A stretch of DNA of 64,000 nucleotides from GCA-958296115 sp965222445 (GTDB taxonomy: Bacteria > Chloroflexota > Dehalococcoidia > Lucifugimonadales > CAJWER01). The stretch lies in contig CBDCTY010000002.1 of the NCBI GenBank assembly GCA_965222445.1, positions 1,302,001-1,366,000 of the forward strand, read 5' to 3'. This document shows, in pieces, positions 43,538-53,168 of this stretch. The notes under the pieces are model-generated. The model was not told the origin of the DNA, searched no databases, and saw only the letters and a list, made by a program, of their open reading frames with translations. The position numbers and the translations under genes are program-made. Each line of letters begins with the position of its first letter. The first letter of the stretch is position 1.

Positions 43538-44277
43538 CTAACGGCTCTTGGGGTTCTTGAGCCCCGTCTCCAGCTTGTTCCTAACCTCGCGCCTCACCCT
43601 TGCGGCCAGGACGCCGTCATGCTCCTCCAGGAACCCCACAACCACCTCCCTGTCCCGGGGCACCAGCTCCCGCAGCGCCCACGACAGGCCCTTGACGACC
43701 ATGTCGTCGTGGTCCGCCGCCAGCATCCCACATACCTCCAGGGTGCGTGAGGCATCGCCACTACCGCCCATGGATTTCTTGTTCAAGGCCGTCGTGGAGA
43801 CGAGGGCGGCCCGGCGCCACCACCTGTCCTGCGAGAGCGCCCACTCCTCGACGGTCCCGTCGCCGAGGCGGCCGTCGAGCCACGCCGGACCGGCGACCAG
43901 CCAGCAGAAGGAGTCGACGCTCGCCCAGTTGTCCCCATCCCGCGTCCCAGCGACTCGACGGCTGCAACATCGAGCGTCGCGCGTACGCCCCTGTTCCGGC
44001 TCAGGACCTCGTATGCCGCAAGCCTCCCCTCATGGGTGCGCGTCCCGATCAGGGCCCGCGCCAGGACGAGGACGACGTCGGGTTGCGCGCCCTTCAGCTT
44101 CCGAACGGCGTCGCGGGCGGCTCTCCGCACGTCGGGCACGGCCACGCCGATGATCCTGGCTGCCGTCGGGGTGTAGGACGCGCCCTTCGCCGCGCGCTCG
44201 GGGTTCGCGGCGGCCTCGAGCCGCAACATGACCTCGGCCGCCAGCCGTTCGACGTCGACCTGGCTCTGCCCGGTCAC
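43538..44277 (-). pseudogene. AlkD-like DNA alkylation repair gene with a frameshift
   Basis: The GTG start at 44277 overlaps the upstream stop (GTGA). The frame reads VTGQSQVDVERLAAEVMLRL, then ARIIGVAVPDVRRAARDAVRK, a HEAT-repeat opening of the AlkD family. Near 43,945 it changes frame. In another frame the text continues as WDGDNWASVDSFCWLVAGP, ending KKSMGGSGDASRTL...GLKNPKSR at 43538. One base is missing or extra. AlkD removes alkylated purines. It could be a true pseudogene or an assembly error. Confidence 0.75.
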
Positions 44278-45698
44278 GCCAGCGAGCCCAGCGGCAGTGT
44301 GGCGAAGTAGGCGTCGTGGTCCAGCCGTATGGCGAACAGCTCGGCCTCGCGCATGGCGACCTCGATCCGCACCGGCCTGCCCACGAGCCCCGAAATGTCC
44401 TCCCGCTCGGCCCACCTGGCGGGCGCAAACAGGTGGTCGCCGCTGATCGGCGCCGCCTCGTCCCAGCCGTACCCCTCTATCGGCTCGGCCGTCTCCCCGT
44501 CCAGCATCCGGACCAGGATGCGTGTGTGATTGGTGGTACGGACGTTGAACGTCAGGCCGCCCGACCTGGGAATCACCGTCTTGGTCCTGAGCAGCCCCTC
44601 CCTGGCGTAAGTCTTCAGCGAGCAGAAGCCGTCCAGCCGCAGCTCGTGCAGCAGCGGACCGAACACGCCCGTCGTATCGAGCCCCGCCTCCTGCATGTCG
44701 GGGTAGAATGCGTGCTCCCCCTTGGTCGACGACGAGTAGAACAGAAGCCTGTCGTCGGGCGTCCGGAGCATCTCGTGGCCGTACACCTGGCCGCCGCCCT
44801 GGAGTCCGTAGCTCCGCAGCCCCAGGAACGCCTCGCGGTTCGGGCGGTACCAGTTGAGCCCGTTGTAGCTGTAGGCCAGCTGCGTCTCCATCCGCCCCGT
44901 CCGCTTGTACCTCCGCATCTCGAAGTGGTCGACCGTCTGGACCTTCAGGAAGCCCACCATGATGTCCTCGTGGACACGCGCCGGCATCTCGTAGAACTCG
45001 GTCCCGACCCTGTCGAGGGCGTCCGGCTGTATCGCCGTGAACGGCTCCGAGAAGCTCCGCAGGTCGGGCGAGGTCGACACGGCGATCCTGCGGTCGAGGT
45101 TCACGTTCCTCGTGAAGATGTGGAACCGTCCGGCAGCCTCGTTCCAGGTGATGTGGCCGGGCACGTCCGACCCCGGCCTGCGCCACGGGTTGGCCCTGTC
45201 GACCTCGAATCTCAGACCGTCGCGAGAAAAGCCGAGCGCGCTCACGCCTTCCCTCGCGGCCTGCCGCCGGTCGGGTATCGGAGGCATATACCACTCGCCG
45301 GTGACGTAGCCGCGGTCCGCTATGGGAGTCCCGGCAAGCGGAATAATGGAGAAGGGCCAGAACCGCTGCCCGTGCTGGTCCAGCACTACCCTCTCGAACC
45401 CCTTCCACGCAGGCGTCACGCGGGCGTCGTAGACGGGATGGGGCCACTCGTAAGGGTCGGCCGACTCCAGCCTGACGACGAACACCCCTGGGTCGGCCTC
45501 CGGCGGAAAGACGGCCAGGTACATCACGTACCGCCCCACCTGCTCGTCACGGAACACGGTCATGTATCCGCCGTACCCCAGGAAGCCGGGATAGAAGTCC
45601 GTGAACAGCTCCTTCACCAGCTCGGGCCGCCCCCAGACGCGCTCCAGCGAGTCCCAGTGCTCCACCATCCAGTCATCCAGAAACAGAATTGCTTTCAT
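44274..45698 (-). CDS. glycoside-hydrolase-like beta-propeller protein
   Basis: The product of about 474 residues starts MKAILFLDDWMVEHWDSLER. It has the five-bladed-propeller look of GH43/GH32 or PL-type enzymes, with motifs such as GHITWNEAAGRFHIFTRNVN and RDYxYGLQGGGQVYGHEML-like blocks. No assured catalytic acid is identified. Longer starts reach 45755, but ATG 45698 has an AAGGCT site. Its stop overlaps the AlkD-like start by 4 nt, so both were translated as a unit. Confidence 0.7.
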   Translation of the reverse strand: MKAILFLDDWMVEHWDSLERVWGRPELVKELFTDFYPGFLGYGGYMTVFRDEQVGRYVMYLAVFPPEADPGVFVVRLESADPYEWPHPVYDARVTPAWKGFERVVLDQHGQRFWPFSIIPLAGTPIADRGYVTGEWYMPPIPDRRQAAREGVSALGFSRDGLRFEVDRANPWRRPGSDVPGHITWNEAAGRFHIFTRNVNLDRRIAVSTSPDLRSFSEPFTAIQPDALDRVGTEFYEMPARVHEDIMVGFLKVQTVDHFEMRRYKRTGRMETQLAYSYNGLNWYRPNREAFLGLRSYGLQGGGQVYGHEMLRTPDDRLLFYSSSTKGEHAFYPDMQEAGLDTTGVFGPLLHELRLDGFCSLKTYAREGLLRTKTVIPRSGGLTFNVRTTNHTRILVRMLDGETAEPIEGYGWDEAAPISGDHLFAPARWAEREDISGLVGRPVRIEVAMREAELFAIRLDHDAYFATLPLGSLA

Positions 45699-45871
45699 AG
45701 CCTTACCTGCATTGAACCCGGCATAGTATGATACCCGCATGTTGGAGTCGGCCATTTACGCGCGCTACCGAAGGTCCCTGACGGGGTGCTCCACTTGGTC
45801 ATAGCCGACAGCTCCAGCCACGCCGCCCACCTTGCAGGTGAGGCAAGCCCCGACTCACCGTACCCGGCCCC

Positions 45872-46720
45872 TTGAACCTCACCCTGCAGGAGCTTGGCCT
45901 GCCCTCCGACGCCCTCGTATGGGAGGCGTTGCTGCTTACCCTGATGTCCTTCGGCGTCGGCATCGTGGGCGGCTTCGTTGGCCTTGCCCTGGGGACGGTC
46001 AGGCTGCCTGTCCTCCTGCTGCTGGGAGTGCCGTCACTCGTGGCGGCTGGCACCAACATCATCGTCAGTACGTCGAGCTCCCTGTTCGGCGCGATCCGCC
46101 ACATGCGCGAGGGGCGCGTCAACATGCGGGTGGTCCTGGTGATGGGCCTGCCGAGCTTCGCGGGCGCGTTCCTGGGCGGATTCTACGCGTCGGCCGCGCC
46201 CGAGGGCGTGCTGGTGCTCGCCGTGGGTGTGCTGGTCTTCTGGCAGGGGGTCGAGCTGGTGCAGAAGGCCCGCAGCGCCGGCAGCGCCAGCGGGTCGGGC
46301 TCGGCAATGGCCGACGCGCTTGCCACCGGCACGGAGCGGCGCCGCGACAACCCCCTGCTCGCGGCGGTGATCGGCCTCGTCATTGGCACGATAGGGGGCG
46401 CGGTCGGCCTGATCCTGGGCAGCCTCAGGCTCCCGGCCCTCATCCGAGTGCTGGGGCTGGGGCCAAGAATCGCCGCCGGCACCAACATGTTCATCGGGTT
46501 CGCCATGGGCGCCTCGGGCTGGGTCGGCCACGTAGCCCGGGGCCAGGTCGACTACCCCCTGGTGGTGCTCATGGCCTTGGCCGCCGTAGGCGGAGTGAAC
46601 ATCGGCGCAAGACTCACGGGCCGCGTATCCCTGTCCAGCCTAGTCACGTCCATGGGGCTCGTGCTGCTGATGGTGGGCGCGCTGATGGTATGGCGCGGCC
46701 TCACGGATTGGCTGGCCTGA
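45872..46720 (+). CDS. TSUP-family anion exporter (TauE/SafE type)
   Basis: The 282-residue membrane protein has two symmetrical halves. Each contains the FxxGxxxGxxxGxxxxLP motif: GIVGGFVGLALGTVRLP in the first, and GTIGGAVGLILGSLRLP in the second. TSUP proteins move sulfite, sulfoacetate or similar anions. The TTG start has no clear ribosome site, so the N-terminus is uncertain. It lies alone upstream of a family C element. Confidence 0.88.
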   Translation: MNLTLQELGLPSDALVWEALLLTLMSFGVGIVGGFVGLALGTVRLPVLLLLGVPSLVAAGTNIIVSTSSSLFGAIRHMREGRVNMRVVLVMGLPSFAGAFLGGFYASAAPEGVLVLAVGVLVFWQGVELVQKARSAGSASGSGSAMADALATGTERRRDNPLLAAVIGLVIGTIGGAVGLILGSLRLPALIRVLGLGPRIAAGTNMFIGFAMGASGWVGHVARGQVDYPLVVLMALAAVGGVNIGARLTGRVSLSSLVTSMGLVLLMVGALMVWRGLTDWLA

Positions 46721-46784
46721 GATCGGCCCTAGGAGCACCGTGAGCTGCAGGGCTGTCATGGACCGTTTCGACGCCGGGCTAGCT

Positions 46785-46910
46785 ATACCAATTCATTTTG
46801 AGTGCGCCGTAAAGCCGTCATTCCCGCGAAGAGCCTGCCCCGTACTTGATACGGGGCGGGAACCCACTCCCTGGCCGCACATATACGGCGGCATCACGGT
46901 GACTTGGTAT
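46785..46910. mobile_element. miniature element, family C, copy 6 (long form)
   Basis: It is a 126-bp unit with ends ATACCAATTCA and TGACTTGGTAT, flanked by TAGCT on both sides (46780-46784 and 46911-46915). That 5-bp repeat is unlike the TA of other copies. It contains a CCCCGTAC...GATACGGGG cassette. Together with copy 7 it brackets the toxin-antitoxin pair. Confidence 0.85.
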
Positions 46911-46982
46911 TAGCTACCGGATTGACGACCAGACACGCTCGCCGTATAATCTAGCCAGATCATCTAGCCGGAGCCTGCCTCG

Positions 46983-47234
46983 ATGGAGTGGCCTCTACAG
47001 GATGCCAAGAACAAGTTCAGCGCACTGGTCAACGCCGCGCTAGCCGGCGAACCCCAGCGGGTTACCCGGCGTGGGCAGCCCGCGGTGGTAGTCCTGGCGA
47101 CGGAGGAGTACGAGCGACTTTGCCGTCTCGAAAGGGCCGGCGCTCCTACCCTGGGTGAACTGCTCCTTGAAATCCCGCAGGACGATCGGGAATTCGAGCG
47201 GATGTCCCTTCCTGCCCGACCATTGGACTTGTGA
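46983..47234 (+). CDS. Phd/YefM-family antitoxin
   Basis: The 83-residue protein opens MEWPLQDAKNKFSALVNAAL and continues QRVTRRGQPAVVVLATEEYERL, the typical Phd/YefM dimer and operator-binding layout. The variable C-terminus (ERMSLPARPLDL) should wrap the toxin. It overlaps the PIN-domain toxin by 4 nt and probably represses its own operon. Confidence 0.9.
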   Translation: MEWPLQDAKNKFSALVNAALAGEPQRVTRRGQPAVVVLATEEYERLCRLERAGAPTLGELLLEIPQDDREFERMSLPARPLDL

Positions 47235-47638
47235 CGTTTCTCATCGACACGGACGTGCTGTCGGCGCTCCGCAGGCGCGAACGGAATCCCGCGACGGTCC
47301 GTTGGGTGGAGACACAGCGGACAGCGGACCTATACCTGAGCGTCGTCACCGTAGGAGAAATTGAGCGGGGCATCACGCGGCAGCAGCGGAACGACCCATC
47401 TTTCGCCCAGGAGCTCGCCTACTGGCTGGACCGGGTGCTGGCCTGGTATGGCGACCGAATACTGCCCGTAGATTCCGCCACGGCGCGGAGGTGGGGCCGC
47501 TTATCGGCGACCCACGGACACGACAGCGCGGATCTGCTCATCGCCGCCACGGCGCTGGAGCACGGACTCACCGTCGTTACCCGCAATGTCCGGCACTTCC
47601 AGCCGACGGGAGTCCCCATAGTCAGTCCCTTCGAGTAA
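47231..47638 (+). CDS. PIN-domain ribonuclease toxin, VapC type
   Basis: The 135-residue PIN nuclease has its acidic residues in MTFLIDTDVLSAL, EIERGI, and DSADLLIAATALEHG, with the later TRNVRHF typical of FitB/VapC. The GTG start overlaps the antitoxin's stop. Its stop codon TAA shares its last base with family C copy 7. Confidence 0.92.
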   Translation: MTFLIDTDVLSALRRRERNPATVRWVETQRTADLYLSVVTVGEIERGITRQQRNDPSFAQELAYWLDRVLAWYGDRILPVDSATARRWGRLSATHGHDSADLLIAATALEHGLTVVTRNVRHFQPTGVPIVSPFE

Positions 47639-47762
47639 TACCATTTCGTTCTGAGCGCGCCGTAAAGCCGTCATTCCCGCGAAGAGCCTGCCCCCGAGCA
47701 GTCGGGGGCGGGAACCCACTCCCTGGCCGCACATATACGGCGGCATCACGGTGACTTGGTAT
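47638..47762. mobile_element. miniature element, family C, copy 7 (long form)
   Basis: It is a 125-bp unit with ends ATACCATTTCG and TGACTTGGTAT, TA on both sides. It has the CCCCCGAGCAGTCGGGGG cassette. It begins on the last base of the toxin gene. Confidence 0.85.
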
Positions 47763-47805
47763 AACAACCGCGTAGCTGTACGCCGCCGACGGCTCTGTAC
47801 CCGGG

Positions 47806-48666
47806 CTACTTCTGGCGGAACGCGCCCCGTATTGTGTCGTCCGGGAAGAGACTCGGTACCTCGCCGCTGGCGGCGTAGCTGTACAGCGCCGCCTTGTAGA
47901 TCCCGTCCAACGTCGCGAAGACCAGCGCAACGCCAGCGACCATCACGACGCCGATCCCGATCGCCGTGGCGATGCCTGCCCCTCCGAGAGGCGACAGGAC
48001 CACGAACAGCAGCGCGGTGATCCCGACGGCAAGGAGGAAGGCCAGGAACGCCGCGATGCCCAGGCCGAAGCTGCCCGCCACCTGCTCGCCCCAGGTGCGG
48101 CGAAGCATCGAGAGCGACGTCTTGAACGCCTCAGTTAGCGGGCGGCGCTCGATCACGATCAGCGGCACGACAAAGAATGTGATGAGCGTCCACGCGGCTC
48201 CAATCAGCGAGACGACTATCTGGCTGACGATGCCAAGGATGCCGCCGCGCTCGCGCGCCTGACCGGACAGGATGTTCAGGATCAGCCCGACTGTCCCGGC
48301 TATGACGGCCCACATGAAGATCGTGACGACGCGGTTCCACGCTCCGCCCAGGCCCGAGCGGACGTTGGGATCGCCGCCGGCCAACCTCTTGTGCGCGGCA
48401 TACACGAGCGCGCTGTTGAAGAAGATGATGACGAATGACGCGAGAATATAGAACGCCAGGGCAATGAGATAGTCGCCGATGCCAGGCCCGCCGGCCTCGA
48501 TCCGGTCGAGCGCGCCGACCCCGATCCCGACTCCCGCGAACGTCAGCAGCAGGACGACCACGCCGATCGAGGACAGGACCGGAAACAGGACGAGCTCCTT
48601 GTCGGCCCCGAGCACCCTGAGACACAGCTTAGCCAGCCTGAAGCTCCTGCCAATCGTCTCGAACAT
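47806..48666 (-). CDS. DUF6159-like multi-pass membrane protein
   Basis: The 286-residue protein begins MFETIGRSFRLAKLCLRVL and has about six transmembrane helices, with long glycine- and alanine-rich stretches. It ends with LYSYAASGEVPSLFPDD. This arrangement matches the DUF6159 family, of unknown role. The gene is monocistronic here. Confidence 0.8.
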   Translation of the reverse strand: MFETIGRSFRLAKLCLRVLGADKELVLFPVLSSIGVVVLLLTFAGVGIGVGALDRIEAGGPGIGDYLIALAFYILASFVIIFFNSALVYAAHKRLAGGDPNVRSGLGGAWNRVVTIFMWAVIAGTVGLILNILSGQARERGGILGIVSQIVVSLIGAAWTLITFFVVPLIVIERRPLTEAFKTSLSMLRRTWGEQVAGSFGLGIAAFLAFLLAVGITALLFVVLSPLGGAGIATAIGIGVVMVAGVALVFATLDGIYKAALYSYAASGEVPSLFPDDTIRGAFRQK

Positions 48667-48949
48667 ATCCGCCCTCCCACCGCCAGACCTTTGGCTGAAA
48701 GCCCACTATATCATCGCCTAGGCCGGCGTCCCAGCCTTACGCCTGAGGGAACCGCAGACTCGCGGCGGCATGGGGATTGCAGGTAGACTCGGCCAGCCAG
48801 CCTCCGTACGCCGTACGCCTGTGAACTTGTCCCGCTTTGGGCAAGCATGATACTCTCTGACGATCAGTTCCAAGGCAGGTTCGCAGACCTGCAAGTTAGT
48901 CCGCCCAAGTGTCCATATCCGCCTCCCGACACTTGGCCTTCACATAAGG

Positions 48950-50014
48950 ATGCCCCGACGCTCCAGACTCGCTAAACAGCACCTCCAAAAGGCACGCGAC
49001 GCAGCGTTAGCTGCGGTCGATAACTACAATAGGCCTGGAATCTCTTTCCGAACACGCACCTTCGTGCTCCTGATGACTGTCGCATGGACGGCATGCTTCC
49101 ACGCAGTCTTCTACGATAGGGGTGTCAAACCTTGGTACGTTAGGAGCGGGAGCGGCAAGGGTACACGCTATCTGCGTGTTGATGGCGATCTCAAGCACTG
49201 GGAACTGTCAACGTGCGTGAAGAAATACTGGGGTAGTCAAAACCCCCCTTCCAGGAAAAACATAGAGTTCTTCCTGGGGCTCCGAAACAAGATCGAGCAT
49301 CGCTACTACCCAGAACTCGACCCCGCACTCTACGGCGAGTGTCAGTCCATGCTCATGAATTTCGAGGACTTGCTCGTCGAGGAGTTCGGCTCTGACATGG
49401 CTCTGCTAGACCATGTCGGAGTTGCCTTGCAGTTCTCTGCGATGAGGCCTCATCAGCAAGAAAAGTCACTGCGACGGCTTCAAGGTGCGGCCCTGAACGA
49501 CGTGAGGGACTATGTCGAGACCTTCCGTGCAGGACTTGCGCCGGAAATCCTCGAGAGTTCTCAGTACTCGCTCCGGGTCTTCCTCATCCCCAAACTGGAG
49601 AATAACCGCAATATGGCCGATCTCTCGGTAGAATTCGTGCCATATGACCCGAGCAGCCCTACAGAAATGGAAGATCTCCGGAGAGTCACAGCACTGATCA
49701 GGGAAAAGAAAGTCCCCATGGCGAGCAAGGGACTCTTGAAGCCCAACGCCGTAGTGGCGCGAGTCCAAGAGTGCCTACCGTTCAAGTTCACCCCCCACAC
49801 CCACACGTTGTGTTGGAAACACTACAAGGTACGGCCACCGGTAGGCAGTGACCTTCCAGAGAACACAAAGCCCGAATTCTGCATCTACGACGAGTTGGGA
49901 AAGGGCTATGGCTACACCGAGGGCTGGGTGAAGTATCTCTGTAGGAAGCTCGCCAAGCCTGATGAGTATCAGGCTGTGACAGGCAAGGCACCTAGTCCTA
50001 CCGTCGGTGAGTGA
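48950..50014 (+). CDS. DUF3644 protein, possible defence-associated
   Basis: The 354-residue protein begins MPRRSRLAKQHLQKARDAAL. It contains the FFLGLRNKIEHRYYPEL signature of DUF3644, an uncharacterised family often near restriction genes. An AAGG site precedes the ATG. It has a visibly lower GC than its neighbours, hinting at transfer. The gap upstream (48,667-48,949) shows only one small GCAGGT/ACCTGC stem. Confidence 0.75.
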   Translation: MPRRSRLAKQHLQKARDAALAAVDNYNRPGISFRTRTFVLLMTVAWTACFHAVFYDRGVKPWYVRSGSGKGTRYLRVDGDLKHWELSTCVKKYWGSQNPPSRKNIEFFLGLRNKIEHRYYPELDPALYGECQSMLMNFEDLLVEEFGSDMALLDHVGVALQFSAMRPHQQEKSLRRLQGAALNDVRDYVETFRAGLAPEILESSQYSLRVFLIPKLENNRNMADLSVEFVPYDPSSPTEMEDLRRVTALIREKKVPMASKGLLKPNAVVARVQECLPFKFTPHTHTLCWKHYKVRPPVGSDLPENTKPEFCIYDELGKGYGYTEGWVKYLCRKLAKPDEYQAVTGKAPSPTVGE

Positions 50015-50054
50015 GCCTCGACCCAGCAAGGCTAAAGTGTGTTACACGCGATAC

Positions 50055-50531
50055 TCATTCGCTCACTGTCTCCACTAACCTCCTGATCGCCCCCGTATGG
50101 TCGGGATAGTGCCAGATAGTGTTGCCCACGATCAGCTTCCAGGGCTCCCATTCGGGCGGCATGTTCGAGAACAGGGACGCGTCCGAGTAAGCCTCCTCGG
50201 GAAGCAGGTCAAGCTGCTCGATGAGATCGGCGAACATCCTGGCCGACTCGGCCCGCACGTCTTCGATGGACATGCCCCTGGCCTCGTCGAAGATGGCTGC
50301 GTTGCGCTCGTCAGGTCCCAGCGCCCATAGGCCCGATACGTCCATCGTGCGCGTGCGGAGCATCCTGACCACCTCACGCTCGTACCACGTGACGTGGGCG
50401 ATGATGTCCTTGGCCGACAGCTCGCCCTCGGTTCCCGGCTTCAGCGCCAAGCGATCGTCCACGCGACCCAGCAGGTCGGCCCAGCCGCTCCATGCTGACT
50501 TTACTCGGCGGATGAGGTCGCTCTTCTCCAT
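50055..50531 (-). CDS. DinB-superfamily protein, ClbS/DfsB-like
   Basis: The 158-residue helical protein begins MEKSDLIRRVKSAWSGWADLL. It has HVTWYEREVVRML and ends HYPDHTGAIRRLVETV. These fit the ClbS/DfsB branch of the DinB fold, whose known member protects against a DNA-damaging toxin. Stand-alone gene; no partner was seen. Confidence 0.78.
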   Translation of the reverse strand: MEKSDLIRRVKSAWSGWADLLGRVDDRLALKPGTEGELSAKDIIAHVTWYEREVVRMLRTRTMDVSGLWALGPDERNAAIFDEARGMSIEDVRAESARMFADLIEQLDLLPEEAYSDASLFSNMPPEWEPWKLIVGNTIWHYPDHTGAIRRLVETVSE

Positions 50532-50562
50532 CGGGCGGCAATCCCCGGTCCGGGAACCGCGC

Positions 50563-51891
50563 CTAGATGAGCCCCTGTTCCCGCAGGTCCGCCAGCGCCC
50601 GGCCCGCGACCTCCACCGTCTGGTCGATGTCGTCGTCGGAGTGGACCGCGCTCACCAGGAACCGCGGCCCGCCGTCCACCCCGTGGTTGTACATCGCCAG
50701 CGTGAGCTGGTCCTTCCGCACCGGGTCCGACACGGTCCGCTCTTGCTGCTCCGTCAGCACGATCTCGTCGTCGTGGGGGTCCACCTCGACGCCCAGCCTC
50801 AGGAAGACGGCCGAGGCGACGCCCGTCGCGGTGCCCGTGATCTCCATCCGGTTCAGCAGCCGATTCAGGCCGTCCCTCAGCCGGGCTGCGGCGCGGTCAG
50901 CATTGGCGTTGATCGGCTGCGTCTTCACCAGCTCCAGGGCCTTCTGTCCGGCGGCCGCCGACAGCGGGTTCGCGTTGAAGGTGCCATTGTGGCCAATGCG
51001 TGCGCTGCTGTTGAAGCCGGGCTCGTCCCTTAGCTGGATCATGTCGATGATATCGGCCTTGCCCGTTACCGCCCCGCCCGGCAGCCCGCCGCCGAGTATC
51101 TTCGCCAGCGTGCACATGTCCGGCGTCACTCCGTACAGCCCCTGCGCCCCGCCCTTCGACATGCGGAACCCCGTCACCACCTCGTCGAAGATCAGCACGA
51201 CGCCGTACCGCTCCGTCACCTCGCGCAGCTCGCCCAGGAAGCTCGGCCTCAGGGGCGTGTCGCCCATGTGGGCCCCCGTCGGCTCGACGATGATCGCCGC
51301 CGCGTCGCTGTCTCCATCTAGCGTCCGCTCCACCAGCCCGATGTCGTTCGGCTCGATGGAAATGACCGTGCTCGCCGTCTCCGCGGGGATGCCCCCGGCG
51401 GCGGGCTCGTGGCTGCGCACGTAGTCGTTCCAGCCGTGGAAATGGTCGCGGAACTTCAGCAGCTTCGTCCTGCCCGTGTACGCCCTCGCCATCCGGACCG
51501 CCATCATCGTCGCCTCGGTGCCGGAGCTGTGGAACCGCACCTTCTCCGAGCACGGGACCAGGTCGCGCACAAGCTGCGCCCACTCGATCTCGATCTCCGT
51601 CGAGGCCGCGTAGTGCGTGCCCTTCGTCATCTGCTCCGTGACCGCCGCCACGATGTCCGGGTGGTTGTGGCCGAGAATCAGCGCGCCGTGGCCGCCCTTG
51701 TAGTCGACGATCTCGTTGCCGTCCACGTCCCACTTCCGCGACCCCTGCGCGTGGGTCACGAAGTACGGGAACGGCTTCAGGTTGCGGGCATCGTGCGTGA
51801 CCCCGTTCGGGAACAGGTCCTTCGAGGTCGCGTAGTACTCGGCGCTCTTCGGGTGTAGGTCGATGTATGCCTGCTCGATTGGCGTGGCCAT
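50563..51891 (-). CDS. glutamate-1-semialdehyde aminomutase-like class III aminotransferase
   Basis: The 442-residue PLP enzyme shows VDGNEIVDYKGGHGALILGH, the cofactor region SSGTEATMMAVRMARAYTG, IFDEVVTGFR, and the lysine segment LAKILGGGLPGGA. It resembles HemL-type aminomutases, but substrate specificity cannot be given. It is divergent from threonine synthase at 51,962. Confidence 0.88.
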   Translation of the reverse strand: MATPIEQAYIDLHPKSAEYYATSKDLFPNGVTHDARNLKPFPYFVTHAQGSRKWDVDGNEIVDYKGGHGALILGHNHPDIVAAVTEQMTKGTHYAASTEIEIEWAQLVRDLVPCSEKVRFHSSGTEATMMAVRMARAYTGRTKLLKFRDHFHGWNDYVRSHEPAAGGIPAETASTVISIEPNDIGLVERTLDGDSDAAAIIVEPTGAHMGDTPLRPSFLGELREVTERYGVVLIFDEVVTGFRMSKGGAQGLYGVTPDMCTLAKILGGGLPGGAVTGKADIIDMIQLRDEPGFNSSARIGHNGTFNANPLSAAAGQKALELVKTQPINANADRAAARLRDGLNRLLNRMEITGTATGVASAVFLRLGVEVDPHDDEIVLTEQQERTVSDPVRKDQLTLAMYNHGVDGGPRFLVSAVHSDDDIDQTVEVAGRALADLREQGLI

Positions 51892-51961
51892 GACGCTCCT
51901 CTTACAATGATGGTTGACTCGAAAGTCCCATTATAGACGCACGGAGCCGCCCTTTCACCCT

Positions 51962-53140
51962 ATGGAAATGAAGAGCTACCTCACAGACCTCGAATGCACC
52001 TTCTGCGGCAACAGGTACCCGGTCGACCGGCCCATCAGGACCTGCCCCGAATGCGGCAAGGTACTCTACCCCCGCTACGACCTCGACGCCGCACGTCGGG
52101 GCTTCGACCGCGCGAGCCTGCCCGGCCGCCCCCCGAACATGTGGCGGTACTTCGAGGTAATGCCCGTCCTCGACGAGTCGAACGTCGTCACCCTCGGCGA
52201 GGGCTTCACCCCTCTGCTCAGGGCCGAAAGGCTGGGCCGCGAGATGGGTGCGCCCAACATCCTGATCAAGGACGAGGGCGTGAACCCGACCGCCAGCTTC
52301 AAGGCCCGCGGCCTCTCAGCCGCAGTATCCAAGGCCCGCGAGCTTGGCCTTACGAAGCTCACCATGCCGTCGGCGGGCAACGCCGGAGGCGCGCTCGCCG
52401 CCTACGCCGCCAGGGCGGGGATCGAGGCCCACGTCTACATGCCCAAAGACGCGCCCGAGGCCAACCGCATCGAGGCCGCTGCTGCCGGAGCGCACGTCAC
52501 CCTCGTCGACGGCCTCATCTCCGACGCGGGCGCGATCTCCAGGCGCATGGCCGCCGAGCACGGCCGCTTCGACGTGTCCACATTGCAGGAGCCGTACCGG
52601 GTCGAGGGCAAGAAGACGATGGGATACGAGCTCGCCGAGCAGCTCGGCTGGACTCTCCCGGACGCAATCATCTACCCCACGGGCGGCGGCACCGGCATAG
52701 TCGGCTTCTGGAAGGCGTTCGAGGAGATGGAGCAGCTGGGCTGGACCGACGGCCAGCGCCCCCGGATGTACAGCGTCCAGCCCGAGGGCTGCGCCCCCAT
52801 CGTCAGGGCCTTCCACCAGGGCAAAAGATTCGCCGAGCCCTGGCAGGACGCCCACACCCTCGCCGCGGGCATGAGAGTCCCCGCCGCAATCGGCGACTAC
52901 CTCATGCTCGACGCCCTCCGGGAGAGCGGCGGCGGCGCGGTAGCCGTCACCGACGAGGAGATACTCCAGTGGGTTCCGAAGGTATCCTCCCTCGAGGGCA
53001 TATTCGTCTGCCCCGAAGGCGCAGCCACCGCCGCAGCCCTCGCCAAGCTCCTCCAGGACGGCACAGTCTCCCCCAACGAGACCGTCCTCCTCCTAAACAC
53101 CGGCTCCGGCCTGAAGTATCTGGATGTGGTTCGGACGTGA
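51962..53140 (+). CDS. thrC: threonine synthase
   Basis: This PLP enzyme converts homoserine phosphate to threonine. The 392-residue product opens with a zinc-ribbon-like CTFCGN...CPECGK. The lysine lies in NPTASFKARGL, and the PSAGNAGGALAAYA loop is typical. The phosphate site reads PTGGGTGIVGFWKAF. ATG 51962 is preferred to an upstream start. It completes the thrB/lysC pathway found at 20-22 kb. It is convergent with the six-gene operon beginning at 53,169. Confidence 0.9.
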   Translation: MEMKSYLTDLECTFCGNRYPVDRPIRTCPECGKVLYPRYDLDAARRGFDRASLPGRPPNMWRYFEVMPVLDESNVVTLGEGFTPLLRAERLGREMGAPNILIKDEGVNPTASFKARGLSAAVSKARELGLTKLTMPSAGNAGGALAAYAARAGIEAHVYMPKDAPEANRIEAAAAGAHVTLVDGLISDAGAISRRMAAEHGRFDVSTLQEPYRVEGKKTMGYELAEQLGWTLPDAIIYPTGGGTGIVGFWKAFEEMEQLGWTDGQRPRMYSVQPEGCAPIVRAFHQGKRFAEPWQDAHTLAAGMRVPAAIGDYLMLDALRESGGGAVAVTDEEILQWVPKVSSLEGIFVCPEGAATAAALAKLLQDGTVSPNETVLLLNTGSGLKYLDVVRT

Positions 53141-53168
53141 GCAGACGACCAGTGGGTTCAATCGCAGG

